This document shows positions 1 to 11,051 of a DNA stretch of 64,000 nt, piece by piece. The position numbers were made by a program, and so were the translations under genes. The notes under the pieces are model-generated. The model searched no databases. It was not told the DNA's origin and worked only from the letters and a program-made list of their open reading frames with translations. Position 1 is the stretch's first letter; the number at the start of each line of letters is the position of its first letter. Source of the DNA: Sycon ciliatum (Eukaryota; Porifera; Calcarea; Leucosolenida; Sycettidae); the NCBI RefSeq assembly GCF_964019385.1, contig NC_088647.1, positions 11,529,227 through 11,593,226 on the forward strand. The letters run 5' to 3'.

Positions 1-3000
1 GTTATGTGTAATCACAAGGCTGCTCCACATTGTCAAGCATACCAGAGCCCCATACTTCCCTTGAAGGAGTGAGGTTGAATGCAAAACTCATAGCTCACTG
101 CCAAGCAATACATGGCCCGAATCACCGGGTATCTGAACACAAGGCTGCCTCTCATTGTCAAGCCTATCAGAGCCCCACACTTCCCTTGAAGGAGTATGTG
201 TAATCGCAACGCTGACCCACATTGCCAAGTTTATCAGAGCCCCACACTTCCCTTGAAGGAGTGAGGTTGAATGCAAAACTCATAGCTCGAATCACCGGGT
301 ATCTGATCACACGGCTGCCTCTCATTGTCAAGCTTATCAGAGCCCCACATTTCCCTTGAACGAGTTTGTGTAATCGCAACGCTGACCCACATTGCCAAGC
401 ATATCAGAGCCCCACACTTCCCTTGAAGGAGTGAGGTTGAATGCAAAACTCATAGCTCGAATCACAGGATATCTGATCACAAGGCTGCCTCTCATTGTCA
501 AGCTTATCAGAGCCCCACACTTCCCTTGAAGGAGTATGTGTAATCCCAACGCTGACCCACATTGTCAAGCATATCAGATCCCCACACTTCCCTTGAAGGA
601 GTGAGGTTGAATGCAAAACTCATAGCTCACTGCCAAGCAATGCATAGCCCGAATCACCGGGTATGTGTAATCACAAGGCTGCTCCACATTGTCAAGAATA
701 CCAGAGCCCCACACTTCCCTTGAAGGAGTGAGGTTGAATGCAAAACTCATAGCTCACTGCCAAGCAATACATGGCCCGAATCACCGGGTATCTGAACACA
801 AGGCTGCCTCTCATTGTCAAGCCTATCAGAGCCCCACACTTCCCTTGAAGGAGTATGTGTAATCGCAACGCTGACCCACATTGCCAAGTATATCAGAGCC
901 CCACACTTCCCTTGAAGGAGTGAGGTTGAATGCAAAACTCATAGCTCGAATCACAGGATATCTGATCACAAGGCTGCCTCTCATTGTCAAGCTTATCAGA
1001 GCCCCACACTTCCCTTGAAGGAGTATGTGTAATCCCAACGCTGACCCACATTGTCAAGCATATCAGATCCCCACACTTCCCTTGAAGGAGTGAGGTTGAA
1101 TGCAAAACTCATAGCTCACTGCCAAGCAATGCATAGCCCGAATCACCGGGTATGTGTAATCACAAGGCTGCTCCACATTGTCAAGAATACCAGAGCCCCA
1201 CACTTCCCTTGAAGGAGTGAGGTTGAATGCAAAACTCATAGCTCACTGCCAAGCAATACATGGCCCGAATCACCGGGTATCTGAACACAAGGCTGCCTCT
1301 CATTGTCAAGCCTATCAGAGCCCCACACTTCCCCCAAAGGAGTATGTGTAATCGAAACGCTGACCCACATTGCCAACTATATCAGAGCCCCACACTTCCC
1401 TTGAAGGAGTGAGGTTAAATGCAAGACTGACTCATAGCTCAATGCCAAGTAATACACGGCCCGAATCACCGGGTATGTGTAATCACAAGGCTGAACCACA
1501 TTGTCAAGCTTATCAGAGCCCCACACTTCCCTTGAAGGAGTGAGGTTGAATGCAAGACTGACTCAAAGCTCAATGCCAAGTAATACACGGCCCGAATCAC
1601 CGGGTATGTGTAATCACAAGGCTGCTCCACATTGTCAAGCATACCAGAGCCCCACACTTCCCTTGCAGGAGTGAGGTTGAATGCAAAACTCATAGCTCAC
1701 TGCCAAGCAATACATGGCCCGAAGCACCGGGTATCTGAACACAAGGCTGCCTCTCATTGTCAAGCTTATCAGAGCCCCACACTTCCCTTGAAGGAGTATG
1801 TGTAATCGCAACGCTAACCCACATTGCCAAGCATATCAGAGCCCCACACTTCCCTTGGAGGAGTGAGGTTGAATGCAAAACTCATAGCTCACTGCCAAGC
1901 AATACATGGCCCGAATCACCGGGTATCTGAACACAAGGCTGCCTCTCATTGTCAAACTTATCAGAGCCCCACACTTCCCTTGAAGGAGTATGTGTAATCC
2001 CAACGCTGACCCACATTGTCAAGCATATCAGAGCCCAACACTTCCCTGGAAGGAGTGAGGTTGAATGCAAGACTGACTCATAGCTAAATGCCAAGTAATA
2101 CACGGCCCGAATCACCGGGTATGTTTAATCACAAGGCTGCTCCACATTGTCAAGCATACCAGAGCCCCACACTTCCCTTGAAGGAGTGAGGTTAAATGCA
2201 AAACTCATAGCTCACTGCCAAGCAATACATAGCCAGAATCACCGGCTATCTGATCACCCGGCTTCCTCTCATTGTCAAGCTTATCAGAGCCCCACATTTC
2301 CCTTCAAGGAGTATGTGTAATCGCAACGCTGACCCACATTGCCAAGCATATCAGAGCCCCACACTTCCCTTGAAGGAGTGAGGTTGAATGCAAAACTCAT
2401 AGCTCGAATCACCGGGTATCTAATCACAAGGCTGCCTCTCATTGTCAAGCTTATCAGAGCCCCACACTTCCCTTGAAGGAGTATGTGTAATCCCAACGCT
2501 GACCCACATTGTCAAGCATATCAGAGCCCCACACTTCCCTTGAAGGAGTGAGGTTGAATGCAAGACTGACTCATAGCTCAATGCCAAGTAGTACACGGCC
2601 CGAATCACCGGGTATGTGTAATCACAAGGCTGCTCCACATTGTCAAGCGTACCAGAGCCCCACACTTCCCTTGAAGGAGTGAGGTTGAATGCAAAACTCA
2701 TAGCTCACTGCCAAGCAATACATGGCCCGAATCACCGGGTATCTGAACACAAGGTTGCCTCTCATTGTCAAGCTTATCAGAGCCCCACACTTCCCTTGAA
2801 GGAGTATGTGTTATCGCAACGCTGACCCACATTGCCAAACATATCAGAGCCCCACACTTCCCTTGAAGGAGTGAGGTTGAATGCAAAACTCATAGCTCGA
2901 ATCACCGGGTATCTGATCACAAGGCTGCCTCTCATTGTCAAGCTTATCAGAGCCCCACACTTCCCTTGAAGGAGTATGTGTAATCCCAATGCTGACCCAC

Positions 3001-3486
3001 ATTGTCAAGCATGTCAGAGCCCCACACTTCCCTTGAAGGAGTGAGATTGAATGCAAGACTGACTCATAGCTCAATGCCAAGTAATACACGGCCCGAATCA
3101 CCGGGTATGTGTAATCACAAGGCTGCTCCACATTGTCAAGCATACCAGAGCCCCACACTTCCCTTGAAGGAGTGAGGTTGAATGCAAAACTCATAGCTCA
3201 CTGCCAAGCAAGACATGGCCCGAATCACCGGGTATCTGATCACAAGGCTGCCTCTCATTGTCAAGCTTATCAGAGCCCCACACTTCCCTTGAAGGAGTAT
3301 GTGTAATCCCAACGCTGACCCACATTGTCAAGCATATCAGAGCCCCACACTTCCCTTGAAGGAGTGAGATTGAATGCAAGTTGACTCATAGCTCAATGCC
3401 AAGTAATACACGGCCCGAATCACCGGGTATGTGATCACAAGGCTGCCCTACATTGTCAAGCATATCAGAGCCCCACACTTTCCTAT
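1..3486. repeat. Higher-order satellite, 489-bp super-period
   Basis: A core beginning CAGAGCCCCACACTTCCC recurs throughout. Measured core starts at 43, 168, 235, 338, 405, 508, 575, 702, 827, 894, 997 and 1064 give spacings of 125, 67, 103, 67, 103, 67, 127, 125, 67, 103 and 67. The sum 127+125+67+103+67 is a 489-bp higher-order unit; for example the block near 404-616 recurs at 893-1105. Linkers vary between an ATGTGTAATC type and a GAGGTTGAATGC type. The many 60-116-codon open frames on the minus strand are by-products of the repeat and have no protein character. The array starts before the window and decays after about 3,430. Confidence 0.95.
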
Positions 3487-4376
3487 GAAGGAGGGAGATT
3501 GAATGCAAGACTGTCTGTCCGTTTACAGCAAAGTAGCACACGTCCCGAAACACCAGGTTTGCAGGTTCTAGGCTTGCCTGCACGTTACAATTTACAAGGA
3601 CGAAGATATTTACAATTGATCCATCGAGCCGAAACGACTTACTGGTATCTTTTTTTTCGCATCCACGATCACCCGCTATCCATTGCTGCCTTTTTTTTCC
3701 TGATATCAGTTCAGACGTCAACGACCTCGCTTCTCCGGGGATTATTTCTCTAGCAAGCCTAGCGTTGAAATGGTAAGTTGATGCAGTTCTTGTGTCTGGT
3801 CTAGCGGCATTAGTCACATCGAAAGAGGCTCTCTAGGCGATGATCAAACAAGTGTACAAACTACTTCTCTGAATCAAGTCAAGAAGATGCTGTGGTACTT
3901 GGTATACGGCGCATGCGTACTTAGCCCTAATTGGCGCGATAATCCGTTGAAACCGGTGCAAACCTGCCGAGACCAGTTGGAACTGGGTGAAACTGGTTGG
4001 AACTGGGCGAAACTGGTTGGAACCAGGGAGTCGTAAAAGCCCGGGAGAGGACACGGCACACATTCCCAGAAAACATCTTTGCCTCGCGCTGCCGGGGAAC
4101 GCTGCCAGGGAACGGTGTTGCGAGGCAAGGAAATTATTATTTTCGAAAATTGTGATGTCTTCTTGAAATACTAATTGGGACATTCTCCGATTTCTCTTAG
4201 AGCACGGAGACGATTGCTCCGTCGAGTCTTCTGATCTCTATTTTCATCCTCAATTCTTCCAGCTGCCTCACTCATTCTCTCTCAGTTTATCGAAGTTAAT
4301 TTATTCTGAGGCGATGGAAATGCAAGATAAATCCCTAATTGTACTTCACTTTTATTTGAGTTGGGGTGAACGAAAT
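3487..4376. other. No gene recognised; GAAACTGG-type short repeats
   Basis: No convincing coding region. Around 3,950-4,025 a ~20-bp motif built on GAACTGGGTGAAACTGG is imperfectly repeated about four times. A segment at about 4,023-4,055 containing AGGGAGTCGTAAAAGCCCGG reappears in reverse complement at about 5,406-5,440, probably two copies of one dispersed repeat. Short open frames here lack any recognisable domain. Confidence 0.5.
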
Positions 4377-4740
4377 GAGATTTGTGGAAAATGACGCCAC
4401 TTCCCGTGTTAGCCGCTGGTCGTATCATACAGCCCATATTCCATTGCAGGTGATGGGCGAACGTTCGTGTTGAGATCCGCTGAGCTTCCTCGTACTCGTG
4501 GAGTTGAATTTGTGGCAGAAATTGCACTGCATTGCAGTCAAATGGTTGTGAATGAAACGAGATTTGTGGAAAATGACGCCACTTCCCGTGTTAGCCGCTG
4601 GTCGTATCATACAGCCCATATTCCATTGCAGGTGATGGGCGAAAGTTCTTGTGGAGATCCGCTGAGCTTCCTCGGCGTACTCGTGGATTTATGAATTTGT
4701 GTCAGAAATTGCACTGAAATTGCAGTCGAGTGGATTTCTG
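4377..4740 (+). repeat. 182-bp direct tandem duplication, two copies
   Basis: GAGATTTGTGGAAAATGACG begins at 4377 and again at 4559, so the period is 182 bp. The first ~85 bp of each copy, through the text ending in GGTGATGGGCGAA, are essentially identical. The later parts differ by small indels, for example CCTCGTACTCG against CCTCGGCGTACTCG. The open frames in it (about 64-81 codons) repeat with it and show no known domain. Confidence 0.85.
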
Positions 4741-6212
4741 TGCGTGTATTGTGAGTGAATCGCAACGGCTCCCTTCCTTCAGCATCGTCAAAACGCAACA
4801 TAGAGCATTATTACGCACTCGTTCCATGATTCATGATAATGCCTGGATTCTTTTAAAAACAATCAATGCGTGTTCCCTATCTATCTACATTGTACATGGT
4901 TGCAGGTCGTTATTTATAAATCTTGATAATTTCAACACTTTTCTACTCGTATACTGAGTACGCGGTGACTTGAGCGTTTAGGAAACGGAAGTCTTGGCGA
5001 GTGTACAAAAGGTAAACCTATCATTTGTACTTCATAACGGAATTGTGCACAAAAATGCACACGCACGTGCGCGCGCACACACACAAGCACACACACAAAC
5101 ACTGTACAAACACACACAAAAGTACAAGCACATGTGCACATACACACGCCTCCCCCCCCCCCCACACACACACTCAACTCCCCACCCCTGTACCATGTGT
5201 ACTGAGTCTGACAGACATACAATCATGTTTATCCTTCCTTCGCCACCAGTTTCGGTGTCAACAACGAGTTGTAAAATATTGGTATTTTAGGACTCCCTGC
5301 CCTGAAGACGAGCACAGCGCCGTGGATCGAGCAGATCCGGCCGCGCCGGCCTAGCGTGCTTCACTTTCTGGCCGAGGCAAACATCGTCCGCGTGCGCGCA
5401 TCCCGTGTCCTCTCCCGGGCTTTTACGACTCCCTGGTTGGAACTGGATGAAACTGAGGGCCGCCCGGGCTCCGGGCTTCACTACCCGGTATGTGACTTGG
5501 CCTATACATCAGTTTGTTCTCTTCGCGTTTCGCCAGATGCCGGCGCATACACATGTACATACTGACATAGAGCGGTGCTGTGGAACAGGTGGAAGGACGT
5601 ATGGAATCGTTTGGGACACCATATTTCTTTCTTGCATGGTCTTCCGTGTGGAAAGACAACATTGAGTGTGTTGTGTTAGACAGATTCCACTGGACACAGG
5701 CAAGTGAAATCTCGACAACCACAGTGTGGTTGTGCTCGCAGGACGAGGAGGAGACAACCCTACTCGCAGGCAACGCACTCAGTAACAGCGCAGTCACATA
5801 GTTTCGACCAGGGAGTCATACAAACTCCCTGGTTTCAACCTGCGATTGGGCAGTGCCTGTACCGTTGTGTAGATCTACGAGACCAGAGTTCATGCCGGCG
5901 TGAGTGAGTGCAGTGCCACAGTACAGACCAGGGAGTAGTAAAATACATAATATTATAATTATTTATCACTCCCTTAGTATTGACTCACATAGATTTTTTT
6001 GTAAGCAGTCAAATATTCCTGCATATTTCACTCCTTAGGGCTATATTGACCGCTTATATTTGACTCCTTAGGGGTTGCGCAGTTGAACGGTGCCTAGTGC
6101 AGCAGTTTCACTGCATGAGTAGGCCGTGGTGCAACGGTTGTGCAATCATAAAACCGGGATTCATGAGGTTATCGTTCTGGAATTTGAAATACGGACTGTT
6201 TGTCGTGATAAA
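4741..6212. other. Unrecognised DNA with a CA-rich microsatellite
   Basis: 5,055-5,175 is a degenerate CA/CG dinucleotide tract followed by a run of about ten C, which produces spurious H/T/P-rich frames. 5,406-5,440 is the inverted partner of the 4,02x repeat, and related AGGGAGT motifs occur near 5,812 and 5,931. No coding region could be supported. Confidence 0.5.
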
Positions 6213-6337
6213 TCTAATATTGACTTCGTACTTGGTCAGTATAGGAAATAAAAACCTCGTAAAAGACCTCGGCTTCGCCTTGGTCTTTTACTCGGCTTTT
6301 ATTTCCTATATTGACCTCGTACTCAGTCAATATTAGA
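6213..6337. repeat. Near-perfect palindrome (125-bp hairpin)
   Basis: TCTAATATTGAC starts at 6213 and its complement GTCAATATTAGA ends at 6337. The arms also match through GGTCAGTATAGGAAATAAAA and AAAAGACC, with a loop around CGGCTTCGCC at about 6,273-6,285. The arms are roughly 56 bp with a few mismatches. It could be a small foldback element or a cruciform-forming site; no target duplication was identified. Confidence 0.8.
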
Positions 6338-7099
6338 TACCGGTACCTATGATGTAGATCGGTGTTCATTACTGTAGCCTAGCGGCCCTAGCCTGGCCCT
6401 AGGTCTACAAAGTCAATGATTGTCGTGTAGAGTATACCCGTCTACCCGTCTACTCGATCTACCTATCTACCTATCTATTGACAACAAGCAACACACCACA
6501 TGCCTGTACACAGGACACCCTGACAGTGACCATGCCTGGTTCACACTAGACCAGTGCCGCGCAGTGGCAGTACCATGGCATGGTGTAGACCTACTGAGGA
6601 CCGGTACTCGAGCAGCAAGGAAATGTTTGTACATGTAGATCTACCAGCACGTAATCATGGTAATCGTTGTAGAGGATCGGCGGTACCGACTTGCAGAACA
6701 TCTCGCGCAGAGTTTGATAGGTCATGTTGCGTGATGGTGGCGAGCATTGCCCTAGTATTGCCGGTCCTCAGCCAGACTAGCGTTGCATCCTGAGCGCATA
6801 GCGCGCGTTTCCTAAGCGACGCTAGTAGAATCTACACAGTCTTACTGTTTTCCTCTGAGTGAGAACTACTCTACAAATTTTGTAGAGTACCGTCAGAACC
6901 AGTGGTGCGCGGCGCGCAAAGTCCGCAATTTACTTGCTTATGAAGGGATGCAGAAGTTCACAATTTCTTCCTCCAAATGCCACATCTGTTGAAGGGGAGA
7001 GGTTTCTCGCCCGCCTACTGATTTATCAACGTGGACTTGGGATAAAGGTGAGGTGGAAAAATGGCCGTACAAGTACGGCAACAAGCATGCTGCTAATAG
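6338..7099. other. No feature recognised
   Basis: Unique-looking sequence. Short open frames of 60-80 codons show no recognisable domain, start context or homologous neighbour. Confidence 0.4.
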
Positions 7100-7568
7100 C
7101 AATGATATTTTTACGTAAAAAAAAAGGAAACACATGAGAACGAGTTATGCAGCAACTATCCTTGACTGTAACAAGATGATAAACAGTCAGAAAGTGCGGT
7201 ACAGTCAAAACTGCCGTTAGCGACCTCTGCTGTAGGCGACCATCTACCGTTAGCGACCGATTTTCCGTGCACCGACAGTTTCACATACAAACTTATCTGT
7301 CCAGAGCGACCATGTGCGCGACCAGCGACCGCAATTTCATGCACGGTGGCTGCATTCAAATCTGCTGTAAGCGACCGCGACCCAGGTTCAGTCAGGTGCG
7401 AAACTGTTCTTGCCAGTGCGCTGTCAACTACAAGGTGTCAAAATGCGCTGTCTTGCAAGTGCGATCGACTGGCCCTGGCCTGTACTGAGGCTGCGCTGTA
7501 GCTCTCAAGTCCAGGCAGTGTCGATCTACTGCCGCGTCGCATACGCGTATACGGGCATGGTCGTTGTA

Positions 7569-8222
7569 GGTATGCACGTCACACTCACCGTAGACTCCGT
7601 ACACATGTATATGTATGCACGTCACACTCACCGTAGACTCTGTACACATGTATATGTATGCACGTCACACTCACCGTAGACTCGGTACACATGTATATGT
7701 ATGCACGTCACACTCACCGTAGACTCTGTACACATGTATATGTATGCACGTCACACTCACCGTAGACTCGGTACACATGTATATGTATGCACGTCACACT
7801 CACCGTAGACTCTGTACACATGTATATGTATGCACGTCACACTCACCGTAGACTCGGTACACATGTATATGTATGCACGTCACACTCACCGTAGACTCCG
7901 TACACATGTATATGTATGCACGTCACACTCACCGTAGACTCTGTACACATGTATATGTATGCACGTCACACTCACCGTAGACTCTGTACACATGTATATG
8001 TATGCACGTCACACTCACCGTAGACTCTGTACACATGTATATGTATGCACGTCACACTCACCGTAGACTCTGTACACATGTATATGTATGCACGTCACAC
8101 TCACCGTAGACTCTGTACACATGTATATGTACGCACGTCACACTCACCGTAGACTCTGTACACATGTATATGTATGCACGTCACACTCACCGTAGACTCT
8201 GTACACATGTATATGTACGCAC
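7569..8222 (+). repeat. 43-bp minisatellite, ~15 copies
   Basis: The unit begins GTATGCACGTCACACTCACC and continues through GTAGACTC and TGTACACATGTATAT. Copies differ mainly at one position (CCGTAC, CTGTAC or CGGTAC). The array lies wholly inside the Tigger element, upstream of its gene, so it probably expanded after or during that element's history. Confidence 0.95.
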
Positions 8223-8249
8223 GCAGTTACAGTGAAACACACTTCCTGT

Positions 8250-8530
8250 AGGCTGCAAAACAGAACAGCGACGTTCACGGCAGCTACAAAACAGAACAGC
8301 GACGTTCACAGCAGCTACAAAACAGAACAGCGACGTTCACGGCAGCTGCAAAACAGAACAGCGACGTTCACGGCAGCTACAAAACAGAACAGCGACATTC
8401 ACGGCAGCTACAAAACAGAACAGCGACGTTCACAGCAGCTACAAAACAGAACAGCGACGTTCACGGCAGCTGCAAAACAGAACAGCGACGTTCACGGCAG
8501 CTACAAAACAGAACAGCGACGTTCACAGCA
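8250..8530 (+). repeat. 31-bp minisatellite, ~9 copies
   Basis: The unit starts AAAACAGAACAGCGACGTTC. It is 31 bp, so three units span 93 bp and the array reads open in a 31-residue cycle, adding a low-complexity leader in frame with the downstream transposase gene. I treat this leader as non-coding because the HTH domain has its own well-placed ATG at 8571. Confidence 0.9.
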
Positions 8531-8570
8531 GCCTCGTTGGAGTGTAGTCGGCTTTCGCATGAGATGGACC

Positions 8571-9506
8571 ATGGCTACATCCTCCAGCAAGAAGCGTCGC
8601 TGTCTCTCCCTCAGCGAGAGAGTGGATGTGATCCGGAAATCCGAGAAAGGTGAATCTGCGCTGTCGATCGCGAACCGCATAGGTGTCGGGAAAGCTCAGA
8701 TCCAGCCAATAATCAAGGACAAGGAGAAGATCATGGACGTCTTAAAGGCAGGGACATCCAGCCAACTTCGTCGATTGTCAGGAAAGGCGAAGTACGGCGA
8801 TGTAAACTCTGCAACGTGGGATTGGTTTACCAAAGCCGGGGCGCGTTGTTTGCCACTGACTGGTCCTCTCCTTCAAGAGAAAGCCCTGCAACTGGCGAAA
8901 GTGATGGGCCACAATGATTTTGCTGCGTCGAACGGTTGGCTCGTCGCATTGAAGCTCAAGTACAGGAAGAGGATGTTACAGCACCTGCTTGGTCACATGG
9001 AGGGAACAGAGTCTGCGTCAAAAGTGGCAAAGAAACTGACAGTGTTGGACGCCATACTGTGCACTGTTTCAGGATGGAAGGATGTAGCGCAGACAACAAT
9101 CAGCAAGTGTTTTGCAAGTTGTGGGTTCAAGGATGTTGCTCCCAATGAGGTGTGTGAAGTTGAAGATTCCGACTGTCCTGGTGCTGACACAGTCCTAAGC
9201 AACTTGTCATTCGAAGAATTTGTAGCATTTGATGATGACGTCAGTACAGGAGAGACCCTCAGTCCCAATTGGGAGGAAGAGATCTTGGCTGCTGCAAGAG
9301 GTGAAGCGCAGCAAAATGATGACGATGATGTTGATGACGAAAGCGACACAGAGGATGGAGTGGTCGCTAACGCCATCTCTGGTAAGCAGGCAGTTCAGCA
9401 CATTGATGGACTCAAGAAGTATGCCTTGCAGAGAGGCCTTGACAGCATACTGGATCTGGTCACACAGGCGACTGACATTATTTACAAGGAGGAGATGCTT
9501 CGCTAG
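8571..9506 (+). CDS. CENP-B/Tigger-like DNA-binding protein lacking the DDE core
   Basis: This 311-aa protein resembles Tigger/pogo transposases and CENP-B-type proteins. Residues about 8-60, with LSERVDVIRKSEKGES and a recognition-helix-like GVGKAQI, look like the N-terminal psq/CENP-B HTH. Residues about 75-140, with FTKAGARCLPLTG, KALQLAK and FAASNGWL, look like the second HTH (HTH_Tnp_Tc5). The text then jumps within about 20 residues to the tail normally found after the DDE domain (KKLTVLDAI, then TISKCFASCGF). The catalytic core of roughly 190 residues is thus absent without frame loss. The C-terminus is acidic (DDDDVDDESDTED) and ends in a predicted helical segment. I chose the ATG at 8571 for its ACCATGG context and because the upstream frame is a 31-bp minisatellite; the in-frame ATG at 8559 is an alternative. 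AATAAA signals follow near 9,595-9,618. It cannot catalyse transposition; a TIR-binding repressor is possible. Confidence 0.8.
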   Translation: MATSSSKKRRCLSLSERVDVIRKSEKGESALSIANRIGVGKAQIQPIIKDKEKIMDVLKAGTSSQLRRLSGKAKYGDVNSATWDWFTKAGARCLPLTGPLLQEKALQLAKVMGHNDFAASNGWLVALKLKYRKRMLQHLLGHMEGTESASKVAKKLTVLDAILCTVSGWKDVAQTTISKCFASCGFKDVAPNEVCEVEDSDCPGADTVLSNLSFEEFVAFDDDVSTGETLSPNWEEEILAAARGEAQQNDDDDVDDESDTEDGVVANAISGKQAVQHIDGLKKYALQRGLDSILDLVTQATDIIYKEEMLR

Positions 9507-9900
9507 TCCGAACTTGAACAGGGAAGCCTTGACAGCTGGCTGAATATGTAAAAGATTAGCCCTGGTATGGGCACTATTCTTGGGTTTGTGCACCAATAAA
9601 TATCCAATAAAATGATATTAGAAATCACATTATTCTCGTCGATTTGAGTACATGGAAGCATATATGCATGCCCGGTATGCCGGATTTACCATACATCTGC
9701 CGTAAGAGACCATCTGCCGTAAGAGACCGCTTTTTCTTGCACCAAGGGGCGGTCGCTTCCAACAGATTTGACTGTAATAGGGCAAGAAACTGACAAACTA
9801 CTAAGACATTCAGCGACCAGAGACTTTTTTGACTGTTTATCATCTTGTTACAGTTGTGGGTAGTTGCTGCATAACTCGTTCTCATGTGTTCTCTTATTTC

Positions 9901-10320
9901 TTTTACATTTTTATGACTGGCTCAGTATCCAAGTAAATCATTTTTTAATTCTTTTTAATAGTTGCATCCTACTAAAGGACAAAATTGTGTCACTCAGTAA
10001 GATACAGATCGAAGTTTGCTACTGCAGTGGACACTGAAATCCGATGGGAAGACCGGGTCCGGCACCCTTACACTTGGTTCACATATCGACGGCACGCGCC
10101 GGGAGGCACCGGTGGTGGGAGCATCGCGATTATGTGAGCCAGTCCAATGCGTGCCAAATCATACGGCACATCATCGCGAGCAATGGCCAGCAAAGCCAGT
10201 CAGCGCCCAGTGCCCGACTCTTGCAATGTGCCCCAACACCGGTCCCATACAATTTTGACCAAAAAAGCGATATGAACCGTTTGCGCCGGTGATCCCCGAT
10301 GCCAGGACCCAGATTTTGTC
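9901..10320. other. No gene recognised
   Basis: About 420 bp between the outer foldback arm and the first 364-bp repeat. GC-rich stretches occur near 10,050-10,210 but no domain or repeat was recognised. Confidence 0.4.
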
Positions 10321-11051
10321 AAAATTCCATTTTTTTATTACAAGAAATCACGGTGGTCACTGTCCATGTTGCAGCTGTGAATAGTTGGAAGGGTGAGAAG
10401 TGGTGAATTGTTGACCATTCGTGCGCACTCGTTCTTTTCAATGTGCCTGTGGGTAAATTGGCCCAGCTGCAATGTGAGTGCTGGAATTGCTTAAATGTTT
10501 GGTTTGCTATTGTCGTGGACATGGAAATCTGGTGGCACGTCTAGCGGCCCCAGAGCGCTGGCCATGCAGCCGTGGTACGCGGGGCATTTATGGCTGCAGC
10601 CCGCTGGTCGCATCGGATCAGCATGTGTACTGCATGCAACGTTCTGAACGCTCTGAGTTCGCCGGCCCCGGTCAATCGACTGGATGTCCAGTTCCAACAC
10701 AGTAGTAGGCCGATTGCACTCGTAGGCAGTGCTCCAGGAAATTTGAATGTGCTATAACAGGTTTGAGTTCCAAGTGCGGATGCACGGGCACAAAACCCAA
10801 ACTGGGAGATAGGTAATTTTTAGGGTTCAGCAGCCCTGGTCAGGTCATTTATGACAATGTGTCATTTCTGTTGTGCACTGCCTTTTGCGTGCCTGTTGTA
10901 GGAATTCACGATGGTCACTGTCCAAGTTGCAGGTGTGAATAGTCGGAAAGGTGAGAAATGGTGAATTTTTGAACATTTCTGCGCCTGTGTTCTTCTCAAT
11001 GTACCTGTCGGTAAATGGACCAAGCTTCAACGTGGGTGCTGGATTAGCTTA
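10321..11051 (+). repeat. 364-bp repeat family, first copies
   Basis: A partial copy (about 10,340-10,517) and one nearly full copy (about 10,700-11,051) of a ~364-bp unit. Landmarks in order: TTTGGTTTGCTAGTAGGCCG, CACTCGTAGGCAGTGCC, AAAAAGCCCCAAACTGGG, GGTCGTTTATGACAATGTG, TTGTAGGAATTCACG, GTCGGAAAGGTGAGAAATGG and GGGCCCAGCTTCAATGTG. About 180 bp of unrelated DNA (10,518-10,700) separates them at the GCTAGTAGG landmark. In the second copy a 49-nt segment at 10902-10950 is bounded by AG and GT. Confidence 0.9.

Larger units (their letters stand above)
7202..9774 (+). mobile_element. Tigger/pogo-type DNA transposon, internally deleted
   Basis: The ends are imperfect inverted repeats starting CAGTCAAA (left, 7202) and ending TTTGACTG (right, 9774). 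Similarity extends about 26 bp to a shared GCGACC, and both ends are bordered by TA, the target of the IS630/Tc1/mariner superfamily. Subterminal motifs of the type CTGCCGTTAGCGACC or CTGCCGTAAGAGACC occur two or three times at each end, possibly transposase-binding sites. The interior holds two minisatellites and one gene that retains transposase DNA-binding domains without the catalytic core. The element is about 2.57 kb and probably non-autonomous. Confidence 0.85.
7100..9900. mobile_element. Outer inverted-repeat element hosting the Tigger insertion
   Basis: At 7,127-7,196 the sequence contains GAGAACGAGTTATGCAGCAA and later AAGATGATAAACAGTC; both recur in reverse complement at about 9,826-9,890. 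The arm resembles the MITE family seen at 15.1 and 25.0 kb (a CAGTCAGAAAGTGC-type motif, then ACTGAC and GAGACATTC). The Tigger element (7,202-9,774) therefore seems to sit inside an older foldback element. The outer boundaries are approximate. Confidence 0.6.

Noticed and set aside
5032-5290. Small C/V- or H/T-rich proteins over the CA tract
   Set aside because: Translation of a dinucleotide microsatellite in several frames.
1-8222. CRISPR array
   Set aside because: Repeats with regular spacing exist, but 'spacers' are themselves repeated, there are no cas genes, and the content is eukaryotic.
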